The notes beneath the pieces were generated by a model. That model worked only from the letters and a program-made list of their open reading frames with translations. It was not told the origin of the DNA and searched no databases. Below are positions 8,562 to 17,949 of a stretch of 64,000 bases of DNA, one piece after another (position 1 is the first letter of the stretch; the number at the start of each line of letters is the position of its first letter). Source of the stretch: Streptomyces kronopolitis (GTDB lineage: Bacteria; Actinomycetota; Actinomycetes; Streptomycetales; Streptomycetaceae); NCBI RefSeq assembly GCF_014646275.1, contig NZ_BMND01000020.1:62001-126000 (forward strand). Reading direction: 5' to 3'. The position numbers and the translations under genes were made by a program.

Positions 8562-9062
8562 TCAGAGAGCGTCCGGGGCGCCGTCGCCCTCGTCGGGCCC
8601 CGCGGGCCCGTCATCCTCTTCGTCCTCGTCCTCGTCCCGGTCCGCCAGCACCGGCGAGCCGTGGTGCGACCACACCCGCCAGCCCTCGTCCGTGCGCCGG
8701 AAGACATTGGTCGCCACGACCAGCTGCCCGATCAGCGGGCCCACCGAGCCGTCGTCCTCGGCGGGACCGCCGCTGAGGATGTTCTCGGTGCAGGTCACCA
8801 GCGCGGTGTCGCCGAGGACATCGATCTCCACATCCGTGAGGAAGAACTGGATGTACTCGGTGTTCGCCATGATCAGGGCGTACGAGCGGAGCACCTCGCC
8901 GCGCCCCCGCAGCACCGGCCACCCGGGGTGGACCACGCTCACCTGGCCGTCCAGCCACAGCCCGGACAACGCTTCGTGATCGCCACGCTCGATGGTCTCG
9001 TACAGGGTCGTGTTCGCCTGCTCGACCAGCTCGATGTCCGTCTGTGGGCCCAAGCCGCTCAC
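8562..9062 (-). CDS. NTF2-like / SnoaL-like family protein
   Basis: 166 residues from a GTG at 9062. The sequence has the cone-shaped NTF2-like pattern: an N-terminal helix (DIELVEQANTTLYETIERGD), HPGW, then alternating strands including IDVLGDTALVTCTEN and a final WRVWSHHGSPV. The last 25 residues are strongly acidic (for example DRDEDEDEEDDG), as in other actinobacterial members beside folP. The GTG overlaps the folP stop as GTGA, so translation should be coupled to folP. No catalytic residues point to a given reaction. Its constant place next to dihydropteroate synthase suggests a role linked to folate metabolism, which is inference only. Confidence 0.78.
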   Translation of the reverse strand: MSGLGPQTDIELVEQANTTLYETIERGDHEALSGLWLDGQVSVVHPGWPVLRGRGEVLRSYALIMANTEYIQFFLTDVEIDVLGDTALVTCTENILSGGPAEDDGSVGPLIGQLVVATNVFRRTDEGWRVWSHHGSPVLADRDEDEDEEDDGPAGPDEGDGAPDAL

Positions 9063-9964
9063 ACCGCTCCCGTCGTGTCCGCCGTCGTCCCGTCGGCGCC
9101 GGCCGCTGCCGCCGCGCCCTCCACGGCACGGGCCACCCGTACCGCGTCCGCGCTCGCCCTGACCTCGTGCACCCGCACCGCCCAGGCCCCCTCTCGCGCC
9201 ACGATCGCCGACACCGCCGCCGTCGCGGCGTCGCGTTCCCGGGCCGGCGGCGGGGCGGCTCCCTCGCCGCCTGCCAGCACCCTGCCCAGGAACCGTTTCC
9301 GCGATGCGGCCACCAGCAGCGGACGGCCCAATGCGCGCAGCCGCGCCAGCCGGGCGACCAGCGCCAGATCGTGCCCGGCCTCCTTGGCGAAGCCCAGGCC
9401 GGGGTCGATGACGATCCGCTCCGGGTCGATTCCGCCGGACACCGCGCGCTCCATGCTCCGCGTCAGCTCGTCGACGACCTCGGCGACCACATCGCCGTAG
9501 ACGGCCCGGTTGTTCATGTCGATGGACCGGCCGCGCCAGTGCATCACCACGAACGGGACGTGGCTCGCCGCCACCACGGGCACCATCGCCGGATCGGCGG
9601 CGCCCCCGCTGACGTCGTTGACCAGCCGCGCCCCGGCCTCGACGGCGCGCTCGGCGACCGAGGCGCGCATGGTGTCGACGGAGACCACCACGCCGGCGGC
9701 GGCCAGCTCCCGGACGACCGGAACGACCCGGCGCAGCTCCTCGGCCTCGTCCACCCGCGCCGCGCCCGGGCGGGTCGACTCACCGCCCACGTCCACCATG
9801 TCGGCGCCCTGCGCCACCAGATCGAGGCCGTGTTTGACCGCGAGTTCGGTGTCGAACCAGTCACCGCCGTCGGAGAACGAATCGGGCGTCACATTGACGA
9901 CGCCCAGCACCGCGCAGCGGTCCCAGTCCGGCAGTCCGGCCACCCGGCCACGCAAGGTACTCAT
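9059..9964 (-). CDS. folP: Dihydropteroate synthase
   Basis: 301 residues from the ATG at 9964. DHPS joins p-aminobenzoate to 6-hydroxymethyl-dihydropterin pyrophosphate and is the sulfonamide target. Signature regions are all present: VLGVVNVTPDSFSDGG at about 19-34, the DVGGESTRPGA loop at about 57-67, VSVDTMRA, LVNDVSGG, MHWRGR, the pterin-site lysine region DPGLGFAKEAGHDL, and SRKRFLG. It is the first gene of a minus-strand run that continues through the coupled NTF2-like gene. Some streptomycetes encode two FolP-like proteins. The complete loops 1 and 2 suggest this one is a genuine DHPS. Confidence 0.94.
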   Translation of the reverse strand: MSTLRGRVAGLPDWDRCAVLGVVNVTPDSFSDGGDWFDTELAVKHGLDLVAQGADMVDVGGESTRPGAARVDEAEELRRVVPVVRELAAAGVVVSVDTMRASVAERAVEAGARLVNDVSGGAADPAMVPVVAASHVPFVVMHWRGRSIDMNNRAVYGDVVAEVVDELTRSMERAVSGGIDPERIVIDPGLGFAKEAGHDLALVARLARLRALGRPLLVAASRKRFLGRVLAGGEGAAPPPARERDAATAAVSAIVAREGAWAVRVHEVRASADAVRVARAVEGAAAAAGADGTTADTTGAV

Positions 9965-10085
9965 GGCACCAGCGTAGGCCGTGTGCCGACCGGCCGGATT
10001 GCGGCTGCCGCGAGCGCGGACCGCGCGGGCGCCGGGCCGCCGCGACCCGTGCGGCACGGCCCTCCGGGCACCCGGGACCGGCCCG

Positions 10086-11930
10086 TCAGGCCGCCCGTTC
10101 GACGGCCGAGGCGCCCACCGGCTCCGGCAGGTGCGCACACGGCCGCGGCTCGGCGTTCTTCCGGCGCCGCAGGACGCGCGGCAGGCTCAGCTCCAGGTAC
10201 CCCTCGGCCTGGAGCGCCGCCAGGCCGATCCGCGGGATGTCACGGCTGTTGCGGAAGACCACGAAGCGCGGCTCCCAGCGTGGCCGGAACTTGTCGTTGA
10301 ACTTGTAGAGCGACTCGATCTGGTACCAGCGGGACAGGAAGACCAGCATGCCGCGCCAGACCCGGAGGACCGGCCCGGCGCCGAGCTTCTCGCCGCGCTC
10401 CAGGGAGGAGCGGAAGACCGCGAAGTTCAGCGACACCTGCTTGATCTGCAGGTCGGGGGCCGCCTGCAGCGCGGCGACGATCAGCAGCTCGTTCATCCCG
10501 GGGTCGGCGCCGCGGTCACGCCGCATCAGCTCCAGCGAGATGCCGTCGCCGCCCCACGGCACGAAGTGCTGCATGGCCTTCAGGTCCCCGTACGGGCCCG
10601 GCTCCTCGCCCTCGGCCGCCGGCAGATGCGCGGTGGCGATCACCGCGTCGCCGTCGGCCACCGCGTCGATCCGGCCCAGCGCCATGGAGAAGCCGCGCTC
10701 GGTGTCGGTGTCCCGCCAGGCGTCCGCGGCCTGCTGAATCCGTGCCAGCTCGGCCGGCTCCAGGTCGCGCACCCGGCGCACCCGGGTGTGGTAGCCGTTG
10801 CGCTCGATGCGCTTGACCATCTGCCGCACGTTGCGCATCGCACGGCCGGTGAGGGTGAAGCCGGCGACGTCCACGATCGCCTCGTCGCCCAGCTCCAGCG
10901 CGTCCATCCCGGTCTCCCGGGTCCACACCTGGCCGCCGGTCTCGCTGCACCCGGTCACCGCCGGGGTCCAGGAGTGCGCCCTGGCCTCCTCCATGAAGCG
11001 CTCGATGGCGCCCGGCCAGGCCTCGACGTCCCCTATCGGGTCGCCGCTGGCGAGCATCACCCCGGAGATCACCCGGTAGCAGACCGCGGCCTTGCCGGTC
11101 GGGGAGAAGACCGCGCCCTTGTCCCGGCGCAGCGCGAAGTAGCCCAGCGAGTCCCGGGCGCCGTGCCGCTCCAGCAGGTCGCGCAGCTGCCGCTCGTCGT
11201 CGTCGGTCAGCCGGGCGGCCGGGTGCTCGGGGCGGAAGGCGAGGTAGGCGGTGGTGGCGACGGTCAGCAGGCCCAGGGCGCCCAGGGAGTAGCCGATGGT
11301 GTCGTCGACGTGGTGGGTGTAGCCGATCGGGCCCTCGAAGCCGAACAGCCCCCACAGGACGTGCTGGGCGCGCTCCCACAGCGTGGGCGAGCCGATGGTC
11401 TTCCCGGGGTGGGAGCTGACGATGACCAGGCCGATGCCGAAGCTCGCGCCGCCGAGGACGACGAAGTTGGCGACGGCCTTCCAGCGGCTGCGCGGATCGG
11501 GCAGGGCCGCGAATTCCCGCCGGTGGCGCACCAGGAACACCAGCAGCGCCAGCGAGAGCACCGCGCCGAAGACCGAATGGCGGTACACCAGCTGCGCCGC
11601 GATGCCCACCGGGAGCAGCGCCACCGCCGCCACCCAGGCCCGCCGCTTGCGCCGCTTGAGTCCGTGGGCCAGCAGGAGCAGCAGGATGCCGACGACGATG
11701 GAGGCGGCGGCCGCCAGCGGGCTCACCGCGCCCGGCAGCACCTCGGCCACGGCGTGCACCCGGCTGTGCCGGAACCGCGGGAACACCCCGGCCGCGAGGT
11801 TCAACAGACCGACGATCACCCCGGCCGTGCCGACGACACGCGGCACCGCCTCGGGCCGCGGGCCGCGGAGCCAGCGTGGCGTTCGCCACGCAACCGTCTC
11901 CGACTTTTCGCCATCTAGCCTGTCAGACAT
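10086..11930 (-). CDS. MprF/LysX-like phosphatidylglycerol lysyltransferase-domain membrane protein
   Basis: 614 residues from the ATG at 11930 (a GTG directly before it is also possible). The first 240 residues carry about six membrane helices; the C-terminal 330 residues match the DUF2156 (GNAT-like) aminoacyl-transferase domain of MprF, with motifs such as GDPIGDVEAWPGAI, GRAMRNVRQMVKRIERNGY, and LKAMQHFVPWGGDGISLELMR. MprF-type proteins transfer lysine from lysyl-tRNA to phosphatidylglycerol and lower the membrane's negative charge. There is no fused lysyl-tRNA synthetase domain, unlike mycobacterial LysX. It diverges from the esterase gene at 12073. Lipid and amino-acid specificity cannot be read from the sequence. 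Confidence 0.83.
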   Translation of the reverse strand: MSDRLDGEKSETVAWRTPRWLRGPRPEAVPRVVGTAGVIVGLLNLAAGVFPRFRHSRVHAVAEVLPGAVSPLAAAASIVVGILLLLLAHGLKRRKRRAWVAAVALLPVGIAAQLVYRHSVFGAVLSLALLVFLVRHRREFAALPDPRSRWKAVANFVVLGGASFGIGLVIVSSHPGKTIGSPTLWERAQHVLWGLFGFEGPIGYTHHVDDTIGYSLGALGLLTVATTAYLAFRPEHPAARLTDDDERQLRDLLERHGARDSLGYFALRRDKGAVFSPTGKAAVCYRVISGVMLASGDPIGDVEAWPGAIERFMEEARAHSWTPAVTGCSETGGQVWTRETGMDALELGDEAIVDVAGFTLTGRAMRNVRQMVKRIERNGYHTRVRRVRDLEPAELARIQQAADAWRDTDTERGFSMALGRIDAVADGDAVIATAHLPAAEGEEPGPYGDLKAMQHFVPWGGDGISLELMRRDRGADPGMNELLIVAALQAAPDLQIKQVSLNFAVFRSSLERGEKLGAGPVLRVWRGMLVFLSRWYQIESLYKFNDKFRPRWEPRFVVFRNSRDIPRIGLAALQAEGYLELSLPRVLRRRKNAEPRPCAHLPEPVGASAVERAA

Positions 11931-12072
11931 CACTTTCCCGTCGCCCCGGTCGAGAGAACGTGCGAGCCTTGTCGCAGCATCTGGACTTTTTGCGCCCTGT
12001 ATGACGGCGTTTCAGGGCTAGGGGTTCCACTAGCGGTACGGAAGGCCCGGGCCGCCCGGAAGAAAGCACCAC

Positions 12073-13188
12073 ATGGGTCTCACCAGCAAGAAAGTGCTGC
12101 TTCTTGCCGTCCTCGTCGCGGTGGCACTGTTCGTCCTCACGATTTGGCTCTGGCCCCGGCTGTCCAAGGGGAACTGGCGGGCCGTCCTCGGCCGTATCGG
12201 GCTCCTGCTGGCGACCCAGCTCGCCGTTTTCGCCTCTATCGGCCTTTACGCCAACAATTCGTTCGGTTTCTATGCGTCCTGGGCCGATCTGTTCGGCCAG
12301 GAGCAGGAGCCGGGCGTGGTCACCAATTACCAGACCGGTCCGAACGGCACGAAGCTGCAGATGCTGGGCACGGAGCGGATCAGCGTCAAGAACGGCGGCC
12401 GGCCGTCCTCCGGCGGCCGGATCGACAAGGTGCTGGTCAACGGCGAACACTCCAGCATCGCGAGCCCCGCGTATGTCTATCTGCCGCCGCAGTACTTCCA
12501 GAAGAAGTACGCGAAGACGAAATTCCCGGCGGCCGTGGTGCTCACCGGATACCCGGGTACCGCCGAGGCGCTCTACAAGAAGCTGCATTTCCCGCAGACC
12601 CAGCACGACCTGCTCAAGAAGAACCGGATGCGGCCCACGGTCCTGGTGATGATGCGCCCGACCGTGGCCCCGCCGCGCGATACCGAGTGCATGGACATAC
12701 CGAACGGTCCGCAGACCGAGACGTTCTTCACCAAGGATCTGCGCGCGGACATCGCGGACCACTACCGAATAGGGCGTGAGGCCAAGAGCTGGGGAGTCAT
12801 CGGCGACTCCACCGGCGGCTACTGCGCGCTGAAGATGACGATGCGCCACCCCGACGCGTTCTCCACCGGCGTCGCGCTCTCCGGCGCCTACAAGGCCCCC
12901 CGGGACGCCACCACCGGTGACCTCTTCGGCGGCAATCCGCAGCTCCAGCGGGAGAACAACCTGCTGTGGCGGCAGCGGCACCTGCCCGCTCCCCCGGTGA
13001 ACCTGCTGGTCACCAGCAGCAAGCAGGGTGAGGGGAACTACCACCAGACCCTGCGGTTCATCCAGCAGACGAAGTCCCCGAGCCGGATCTCGTCGATCAT
13101 CCTCGACAGCGGCGGCCACAACTTCAACACCTGGCGCCGCGAGATCCCCGCCGCCCTGGAGTGGCTGGGCAACCACCTCAAGGCCTGA
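12073..13188 (+). CDS. Membrane-anchored alpha/beta-hydrolase esterase (antigen 85/esterase D-like)
   Basis: 371 residues from ATG at 12073. Two N-terminal hydrophobic segments (about 8-27 and 38-58) are followed by an extracellular-type esterase domain. The nucleophile elbow is GDSTGGYCALKM (Ser at about 241). A late LDSGGHNFNTW supplies the probable catalytic His, with an acidic residue expected between. The fold resembles the Ag85/esterase D (PF00756) family, which includes mycolyltransferases and feruloyl or S-formylglutathione esterases. Streptomyces lack mycolic acids, so another acyl ester is the likely substrate. It is divergent from the MprF-like gene, which may hint at an envelope role, and is followed by a very strong hairpin. 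Confidence 0.82.
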   Translation: MGLTSKKVLLLAVLVAVALFVLTIWLWPRLSKGNWRAVLGRIGLLLATQLAVFASIGLYANNSFGFYASWADLFGQEQEPGVVTNYQTGPNGTKLQMLGTERISVKNGGRPSSGGRIDKVLVNGEHSSIASPAYVYLPPQYFQKKYAKTKFPAAVVLTGYPGTAEALYKKLHFPQTQHDLLKKNRMRPTVLVMMRPTVAPPRDTECMDIPNGPQTETFFTKDLRADIADHYRIGREAKSWGVIGDSTGGYCALKMTMRHPDAFSTGVALSGAYKAPRDATTGDLFGGNPQLQRENNLLWRQRHLPAPPVNLLVTSSKQGEGNYHQTLRFIQQTKSPSRISSIILDSGGHNFNTWRREIPAALEWLGNHLKA

Positions 13189-13215
13189 CGGGCCACCCCC
13201 GCTCCCCCGCGCCAC

Positions 13216-13264
13216 CGACGACGGCCGGGCCCCTGCCGCACGAGCAGGGGCCCGGCCGTCGTCG
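13216..13264. terminator. Strong bidirectional terminator between esterase and folE
   Basis: A perfect 21-bp stem (13216-13236 with 13244-13264) and a 7-base loop lie between convergent genes: the esterase on plus and folE on minus. Confidence 0.9.
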
Positions 13265-13299
13265 TGCGGGCCGTACGGGGCCGACCGGTGGCCGATCGG

Positions 13300-13905
13300 C
13301 TAGCGGGCGAGTATCAGGCTCATCGCCTCGGCGCGCGTCGCGGCGTCGCGCAGCTGGCCGCGCACGGCCGAGGTCGTGGTCTTGGCCCCCGGCTTGCGCA
13401 CCCCGCGCATCGTCATGCACATGTGCTCGCACTCGATGACGACGATCACGCCGCGCGGCTCCAGGATCTCCATCAGGGAGTCCGCGATCTGCGTGGTCAG
13501 CCGCTCCTGGACCTGCGGGCGCCGGGCGAACACATCGACCAGCCGCGCCAGCTTCGACAGCCCGGTGATCTTGCCGTCCGCGGACGGGATGTAGCCGACG
13601 TGCGCCACCCCGACGAACGGCACCAGGTGATGCTCGCAGCTGGAGACCAGCTCGATGTCCTTGACCAGCACCATTTCGTCATGACCGAGGTCGAACGTGG
13701 TCGTGAGCACGTCCTCGGGCTTCTGCCACAGACCGGCGAAGATCTCCTTGTACGCCCGTGCCACCCGTGCCGGCGTCTCCAGCAGCCCCTCGCGGTCCGG
13801 GTCCTCGCCCACCGCGATGAGCAGCTCGCGGACGGCGTTCTCGGCGCGCTTCTCGTCGAAAGTGCCGATCGTGCCGTCGCCGTCCAGCGTCACAGGGTCG
13901 GTCAT
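13300..13905 (-). CDS. folE: GTP cyclohydrolase I
   Basis: 201 residues, the standard length. FolE converts GTP to 7,8-dihydroneopterin triphosphate, the entry step of folate synthesis. Zinc and active-site residues are visible in SSCEHHLVPFVGVAHVGY (Cys and His ligands), SKLARLVDVFARRPQVQERL, and the late CEHMCMTMRGVRKPGA, where a second zinc-ligand Cys lies. The ATG at 13905 is chosen because it gives the family N-terminus. It lies downstream of ftsH on the same strand but is separated from it by a hairpin terminator, so it is probably transcribed from its own promoter in the roughly 40 bases between. Confidence 0.96.
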   Translation of the reverse strand: MTDPVTLDGDGTIGTFDEKRAENAVRELLIAVGEDPDREGLLETPARVARAYKEIFAGLWQKPEDVLTTTFDLGHDEMVLVKDIELVSSCEHHLVPFVGVAHVGYIPSADGKITGLSKLARLVDVFARRPQVQERLTTQIADSLMEILEPRGVIVVIECEHMCMTMRGVRKPGAKTTTSAVRGQLRDAATRAEAMSLILAR

Positions 13906-13943
13906 GTGGTGCCTCGTTCCTTCTGCGCCCGCTCGAATCGCGG

Positions 13944-13984
13944 AATGCCGCGCCCCCCAGGCTAAACCTGGGGGGCGCGGCATT
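13944..13984 (-). terminator. Terminator downstream of ftsH
   Basis: A perfect 18-bp inverted repeat (13944-13961 and 13967-13984) with a 5-base loop lies 28 bases past the ftsH stop and before folE. Confidence 0.88.
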
Positions 13985-14011
13985 TATTCCGGGGCCCGAG
14001 GGGGCTGGGGA

Positions 14012-16030
14012 TCAGCTCTCGGGGTGCTGCTCCTCCGGGGACTCCGTCGCCTTCTTCTCGATGGAGACGGTGGCGTTCGTCGTCACGGAGCCATTGGCCG
14101 GAGCCAGCTCCTTCGGCGACAGCACCGGCGGGCGGCTGGAGGGCGTACGGCGCGAGGAGCCGGTCCACGCCGGGCGGGCCGGGCGCTTGACCACGTGCTT
14201 GAAGAGCTCGGCGATCTCTTCCTTGTTGAGCGTCTCCTTCTCCAGGAGCGTCAGGACGAGGTTGTCCAGCACATCGCGGTTCTCGACCAGGATCTCCCAC
14301 GCCTCGTTGTGCGCGGTCTCGATGAGCTTCTTGACTTCCTCATCGACCAGCGCGGCGATCTCTTCCGAGTAGTCGCGCTGGTGACCCATCTCACGGCCCA
14401 GGAAGGGCTCGGAGTTGTCGGTGCCGAACTTGATCGCGCCGAGCCGCTCGGTCATGCCGTACTGCGTGACCATCGCGCGGGCCGTGGCGGTGGCCTTCTC
14501 GATGTCGTTCGCGGCGCCCGTGGTCGGGTCGTGGAAGACCAGTTCCTCCGCCGCGCGGCCGCCCAGCATGTACGCCAGCTGGTCGAGCATCTCGTTGCGG
14601 GTGGTGGAGTACTTGTCCTCGTCGGGCAGGACCATGGTGTAGCCCAGGGCCCGGCCGCGGGACAGGATCGTGATCTTGTGGACCGGGTCGGAGTTGGGTG
14701 AGGCCGCCGCGACCAGGGCGTGTCCGCCCTCGTGGTACGCGGTGATCTTCTTCTCCTTCTCGGACATGATCCGGGTCCGCTTCTGCGGCCCGGCCACGAC
14801 GCGGTCGATCGCCTCGTCCAGGAAGTGGTTGTTGATCAGCTTCGCGTCGCTCCGGGCCGTCAGCAGCGCGGCCTCGTTGAGCACGTTCGACAGATCGGCA
14901 CCGGTGAAGCCGGGGGTGCGCTTGGCGACGGCCGAGAGGTCGACGTCCGGTGCGACCGGCTTGCCCTTCTGGTGGACCTTGAGGATCTCCAGACGGCCCT
15001 GCAGGTCCGGACGGTCGACGGCGATCTGCCGGTCGAAACGGCCGGGGCGCAGCAGCGCCGGGTCGAGGATGTCCGGACGGTTCGTGGCGGCGATCAGGAT
15101 CACGCCGCCCTTCACGTCGAAGCCGTCCATCTCGACCAGCAGCTGGTTGAGGGTCTGCTCCCGCTCGTCGTGGCCACCGCCGAGGCCCGCACCGCGGTGC
15201 CGGCCGACGGCGTCGATCTCGTCGACGAAGACGATCGCCGGGGCGTTCGCCTTGGCCTGCTCGAAGAGGTCGCGGACCCGGGAGGCACCGACACCGACGA
15301 ACATCTCGACGAAGTCGGAACCGGAGATCGAGTAGAACGGGACGCCCGCCTCGCCGGCGACGGCACGCGCGAGCAGGGTCTTGCCCGTTCCCGGCGGGCC
15401 GTACAGCAGCACACCCTTGGGGATCTTGGCGCCCACGGCCTGGAACTTCGCCGGCTCCTGGAGGAACTCCTTGATCTCGTGGAGTTCCTCGACGGCCTCG
15501 TCCGACCCCGCGACGTCCGAGAACGTCGTCTTGGGGGTGTCCTTCGTGATCAGCTTCGCCTTGGACTTCCCGAAGTTCATCACCCGGGAACCGCCGCCCT
15601 GCGCCTGGTTCATCAGGAACAGGAAGATGATGGGAAGGAGGATGAAGGGGAGCAGCGTGATCAGGACGCCGACGAACGGGTTCTGCTTCGACGGGGAGAC
15701 GGTGTACCCGTCCTTGATCTCGCCCGTCTGGTACTTGGCCTGCAGGTTCTTCGCCACGTCGACGCCCTGGTCGCCGATGTAGCTGGCCTGGATCTTGTTG
15801 GAGCCCTCAATCTTGTTGGAGCCCGACAACTCGATCTTGATCTTGTTTTCGTCACCGGTGGTCAGCTCGGCGGATTTCACCTTGTTGTCAGCGATCGCCT
15901 TGACGACCTGACCGGTGTCCACCGTCTTGTAGCCGCCGGACGAGCCGACGACTTGCATCAACACGACCACGGCGAGGACGGCCAGCACGATCCACATGAC
16001 CGGCCCACGGAAGTATCGCTTCACGTCCAT
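14012..16030 (-). CDS. ftsH: ATP-dependent zinc metalloprotease FtsH
   Basis: 672 residues, membrane AAA+ protease that unfolds and degrades membrane and some cytosolic proteins. Two membrane helices (about 12-28 and 119-140) flank an extracytoplasmic domain, which here contains an internal GSNKI duplication. The AAA module shows Walker A GPPGTGKT at 211-218, Walker B IVFVDEIDAVG, and the second-region-of-homology arginines in LLRPGRFDRQI. The zinc protease motif is YHEGGHALVAA. The C-terminal tail (about 610-672) is polar and poorly conserved. It is downstream of hpt in the tilS-hpt-ftsH order that is stable in actinobacteria. The start ATG at 16030 gives the usual basic N-terminus MDVKRYFRGP. 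Confidence 0.97.
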   Translation of the reverse strand: MDVKRYFRGPVMWIVLAVLAVVVLMQVVGSSGGYKTVDTGQVVKAIADNKVKSAELTTGDENKIKIELSGSNKIEGSNKIQASYIGDQGVDVAKNLQAKYQTGEIKDGYTVSPSKQNPFVGVLITLLPFILLPIIFLFLMNQAQGGGSRVMNFGKSKAKLITKDTPKTTFSDVAGSDEAVEELHEIKEFLQEPAKFQAVGAKIPKGVLLYGPPGTGKTLLARAVAGEAGVPFYSISGSDFVEMFVGVGASRVRDLFEQAKANAPAIVFVDEIDAVGRHRGAGLGGGHDEREQTLNQLLVEMDGFDVKGGVILIAATNRPDILDPALLRPGRFDRQIAVDRPDLQGRLEILKVHQKGKPVAPDVDLSAVAKRTPGFTGADLSNVLNEAALLTARSDAKLINNHFLDEAIDRVVAGPQKRTRIMSEKEKKITAYHEGGHALVAAASPNSDPVHKITILSRGRALGYTMVLPDEDKYSTTRNEMLDQLAYMLGGRAAEELVFHDPTTGAANDIEKATATARAMVTQYGMTERLGAIKFGTDNSEPFLGREMGHQRDYSEEIAALVDEEVKKLIETAHNEAWEILVENRDVLDNLVLTLLEKETLNKEEIAELFKHVVKRPARPAWTGSSRRTPSSRPPVLSPKELAPANGSVTTNATVSIEKKATESPEEQHPES

Positions 16031-16264
16031 CCATACGGAGCCGTCAAGGCCCCGTCCCTCCTGCCACAGTGAGGCACAACGCCCTGGGGAGGGCTGGTCG
16101 TGCGTACGGTGTATTACTGGCCCGAAAAAGAATTGCCTTCGGACGGTACCCCAGCATCGTCACCCGGCGCCTGCGCCGACAGTGAACATGAAGCCGGGGA
16201 TTCTGCTCTCCCTGCTCCAACGGCGGGAAGCCCCGAAGGGTTCCCGCCGGTCCGCGGGAGCGCG

Positions 16265-16828
16265 TCAGCCGCCGTAGACGTGCGGCGCGAGAGTACCGAC
16301 GAACGGCAGATTGCGGTACTTCTCCGCGAAGTCCAGGCCGTATCCGACGACGAACTCGTTGGGGATGTCGAAGCCGATCCACTTCACCTCGATCGCGACC
16401 TTGGCCGCGTCCGGCTTGCGCAGCAGGGTGCAGACCTCCAGCGAGGCCGGCTCCCGGGAGCCGAGGTTCGACAGCAGCCAGGACAGCGTCAGGCCGGAGT
16501 CGATGATGTCCTCGACGATCAGGACGTGCTTGCCCTTGATGTCGGTGTCGAGGTCCTTGAGGATGCGGACCACGCCGGAGGACTGGGTGCCCGCGCCGTA
16601 CGAGGACACGGCCATCCAGTCCATGGTGACGGGGGTGGACAGCGCGCGCGCCAGGTCCGCCATGACCATCACGGCGCCCTTGAGGACACCGACGATGAGC
16701 AGGTCCTTGCCCGCGTACTCCGCGTCGATCTTCGCCGCCAGCTCCGCCAGCTTCGCGTCGATCTCTTCCTTGCTGATGAGTACCGACTGAAGGTCGGAGC
16801 CCATGTCCTTGTCGTCCACCCGTGCCAC
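16265..16828 (-). CDS. hpt: Hypoxanthine phosphoribosyltransferase
   Basis: 187 residues from GTG at 16828 (a later GTG at 16819 or ATG at 16804 is possible). The enzyme salvages hypoxanthine and guanine with PRPP. The PRPP-binding loop is LIVEDIIDSGLTLSWLL (about 105-121), the flexible loop SSYGAGTQSSG and the substrate region KWIGFDIPNEFVVGYGLDF are intact. It lies between tilS and ftsH, the usual neighbours, with 62 bases to the tilS stop. The roughly 235-base gap before ftsH allows an ftsH promoter. Confidence 0.95.
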   Translation of the reverse strand: MARVDDKDMGSDLQSVLISKEEIDAKLAELAAKIDAEYAGKDLLIVGVLKGAVMVMADLARALSTPVTMDWMAVSSYGAGTQSSGVVRILKDLDTDIKGKHVLIVEDIIDSGLTLSWLLSNLGSREPASLEVCTLLRKPDAAKVAIEVKWIGFDIPNEFVVGYGLDFAEKYRNLPFVGTLAPHVYGG

Positions 16829-16890
16829 TCTCGCTCTGTTCGGTGTTCGCGTCAGTCGTGAGACTTCGGATGCGGGGCAGCGTCTGCGGC

Positions 16891-17949
16891 TCAGCCCTGC
16901 CGGATGACCAGTCTGCCACCCTGCCGTCGCACACCTACTCGCCCGGGGAGGTTGATGGCCCCCTGCCCCCTCCAGGCCGTGATCAGGCGGTCCACTTCCT
17001 CGATGTGGCGGGCGAAGAGCGAACCGGCCGGTGAGCCGGCGGCGATGACGGCCCGGCGCAGCACCCGGCGGCGCACCGCGGGGGGCAGGGCGAACAGAGC
17101 GGCGACATCGAGGGTGCCGGCCTCGTCGAGGACCGTGCCCTCGGCGTCGGCGGCCCAGGCGTCCAGGGCGTCGGCGTCGTCGCGGGAGAGCTGGGCGGTG
17201 CGGGCCAGGGCCTCGACGACGCCCTTGCCGAGCGCCTTCTCCAGCGCGGGCAGGCCCTCGTGGCGGAGCCGGGAGCGGGTGTAGGCGGGGTCGGTGTTGT
17301 GCGGGTCGTCCCAGACGGGCAGCGACTGGATCAGGCAGGCCTTGCGGGCGGTCTGGCGGTCCACGTCGAGGAAGGGGCGGCGGTAGCGGCCGCCGCGGCC
17401 GCTGGTCGCCGCCATGCCGGACAGCGAGCGGGTACCGGAGCCGCGGGCGAGACCGAGCAGCACCGTCTCCGCCTGGTCGTCGCGGGTGTGGCCGAGGAGG
17501 ACGGCGGTGGCGCCGTGGCGCTCGGCGGCGGCGTCCAGGGCGGCGTAGCGGGCGTCGCGGGCGGCGGCTTCGGGGCCGCCCTCCCGCCGTCCGCCGCCAC
17601 CGCGGTACGAGGCGCCGTGCGCCACCGGGTGTGCTTCGCCGACCCGGACGGCGACGGCCTCGACGGGGTCCAGCCGCAGGCCCCGCAGGCGCAGGGCGAC
17701 CTCGGCGGCGCGGAGGTCCGAGCCCTCCTGGAGGCCGTGGTCGATGGTGACGCCCCCGGCACGGACCCCGAGCTTGGGGGCCTCGAAGGCGAGAGCGGAG
17801 GCGAGCGCCATGGAGTCGGCGCCGCCGGAGCAGGCGACGAGCACGAGCGGGGGCTCGGGCCGGTCCTGCGCGCAGTGGTGGGTGAGGACGTCGTGGAGTA
17901 CGCGGCGGACCGCCAGGCGTATCGCGGCGACCGCTGGATGGGGACCCAT
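16891..17949 (-). CDS. tilS: tRNA(Ile)-lysidine synthetase
   Basis: 352 residues from the ATG at 17949; an upstream GTG at 17961 would add four residues. TilS attaches lysine to C34 of the AUA-decoding tRNA-Ile. The PP-loop is VACSGGADSMALASAL (about 38-53), followed by GGVTIDHGLQ, and by LLGHTRDDQAETVLLGLARGS, which is family-specific. The C-terminal half includes the YTRSRLRHEGLPALE element. There is a short Gly/Arg-rich insertion (about residues 108-125) that seems a low-complexity expansion. It heads the tilS-hpt-ftsH group on the minus strand. Confidence 0.93.
   Translation of the reverse strand: MGPHPAVAAIRLAVRRVLHDVLTHHCAQDRPEPPLVLVACSGGADSMALASALAFEAPKLGVRAGGVTIDHGLQEGSDLRAAEVALRLRGLRLDPVEAVAVRVGEAHPVAHGASYRGGGGRREGGPEAAARDARYAALDAAAERHGATAVLLGHTRDDQAETVLLGLARGSGTRSLSGMAATSGRGGRYRRPFLDVDRQTARKACLIQSLPVWDDPHNTDPAYTRSRLRHEGLPALEKALGKGVVEALARTAQLSRDDADALDAWAADAEGTVLDEAGTLDVAALFALPPAVRRRVLRRAVIAAGSPAGSLFARHIEEVDRLITAWRGQGAINLPGRVGVRRQGGRLVIRQG

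Noticed and set aside
9981..11918. A 645-codon plus-strand frame antisense to the MprF-like gene
   Set aside because: Typical high-GC antisense frame; the minus-strand product has a recognised transferase domain.
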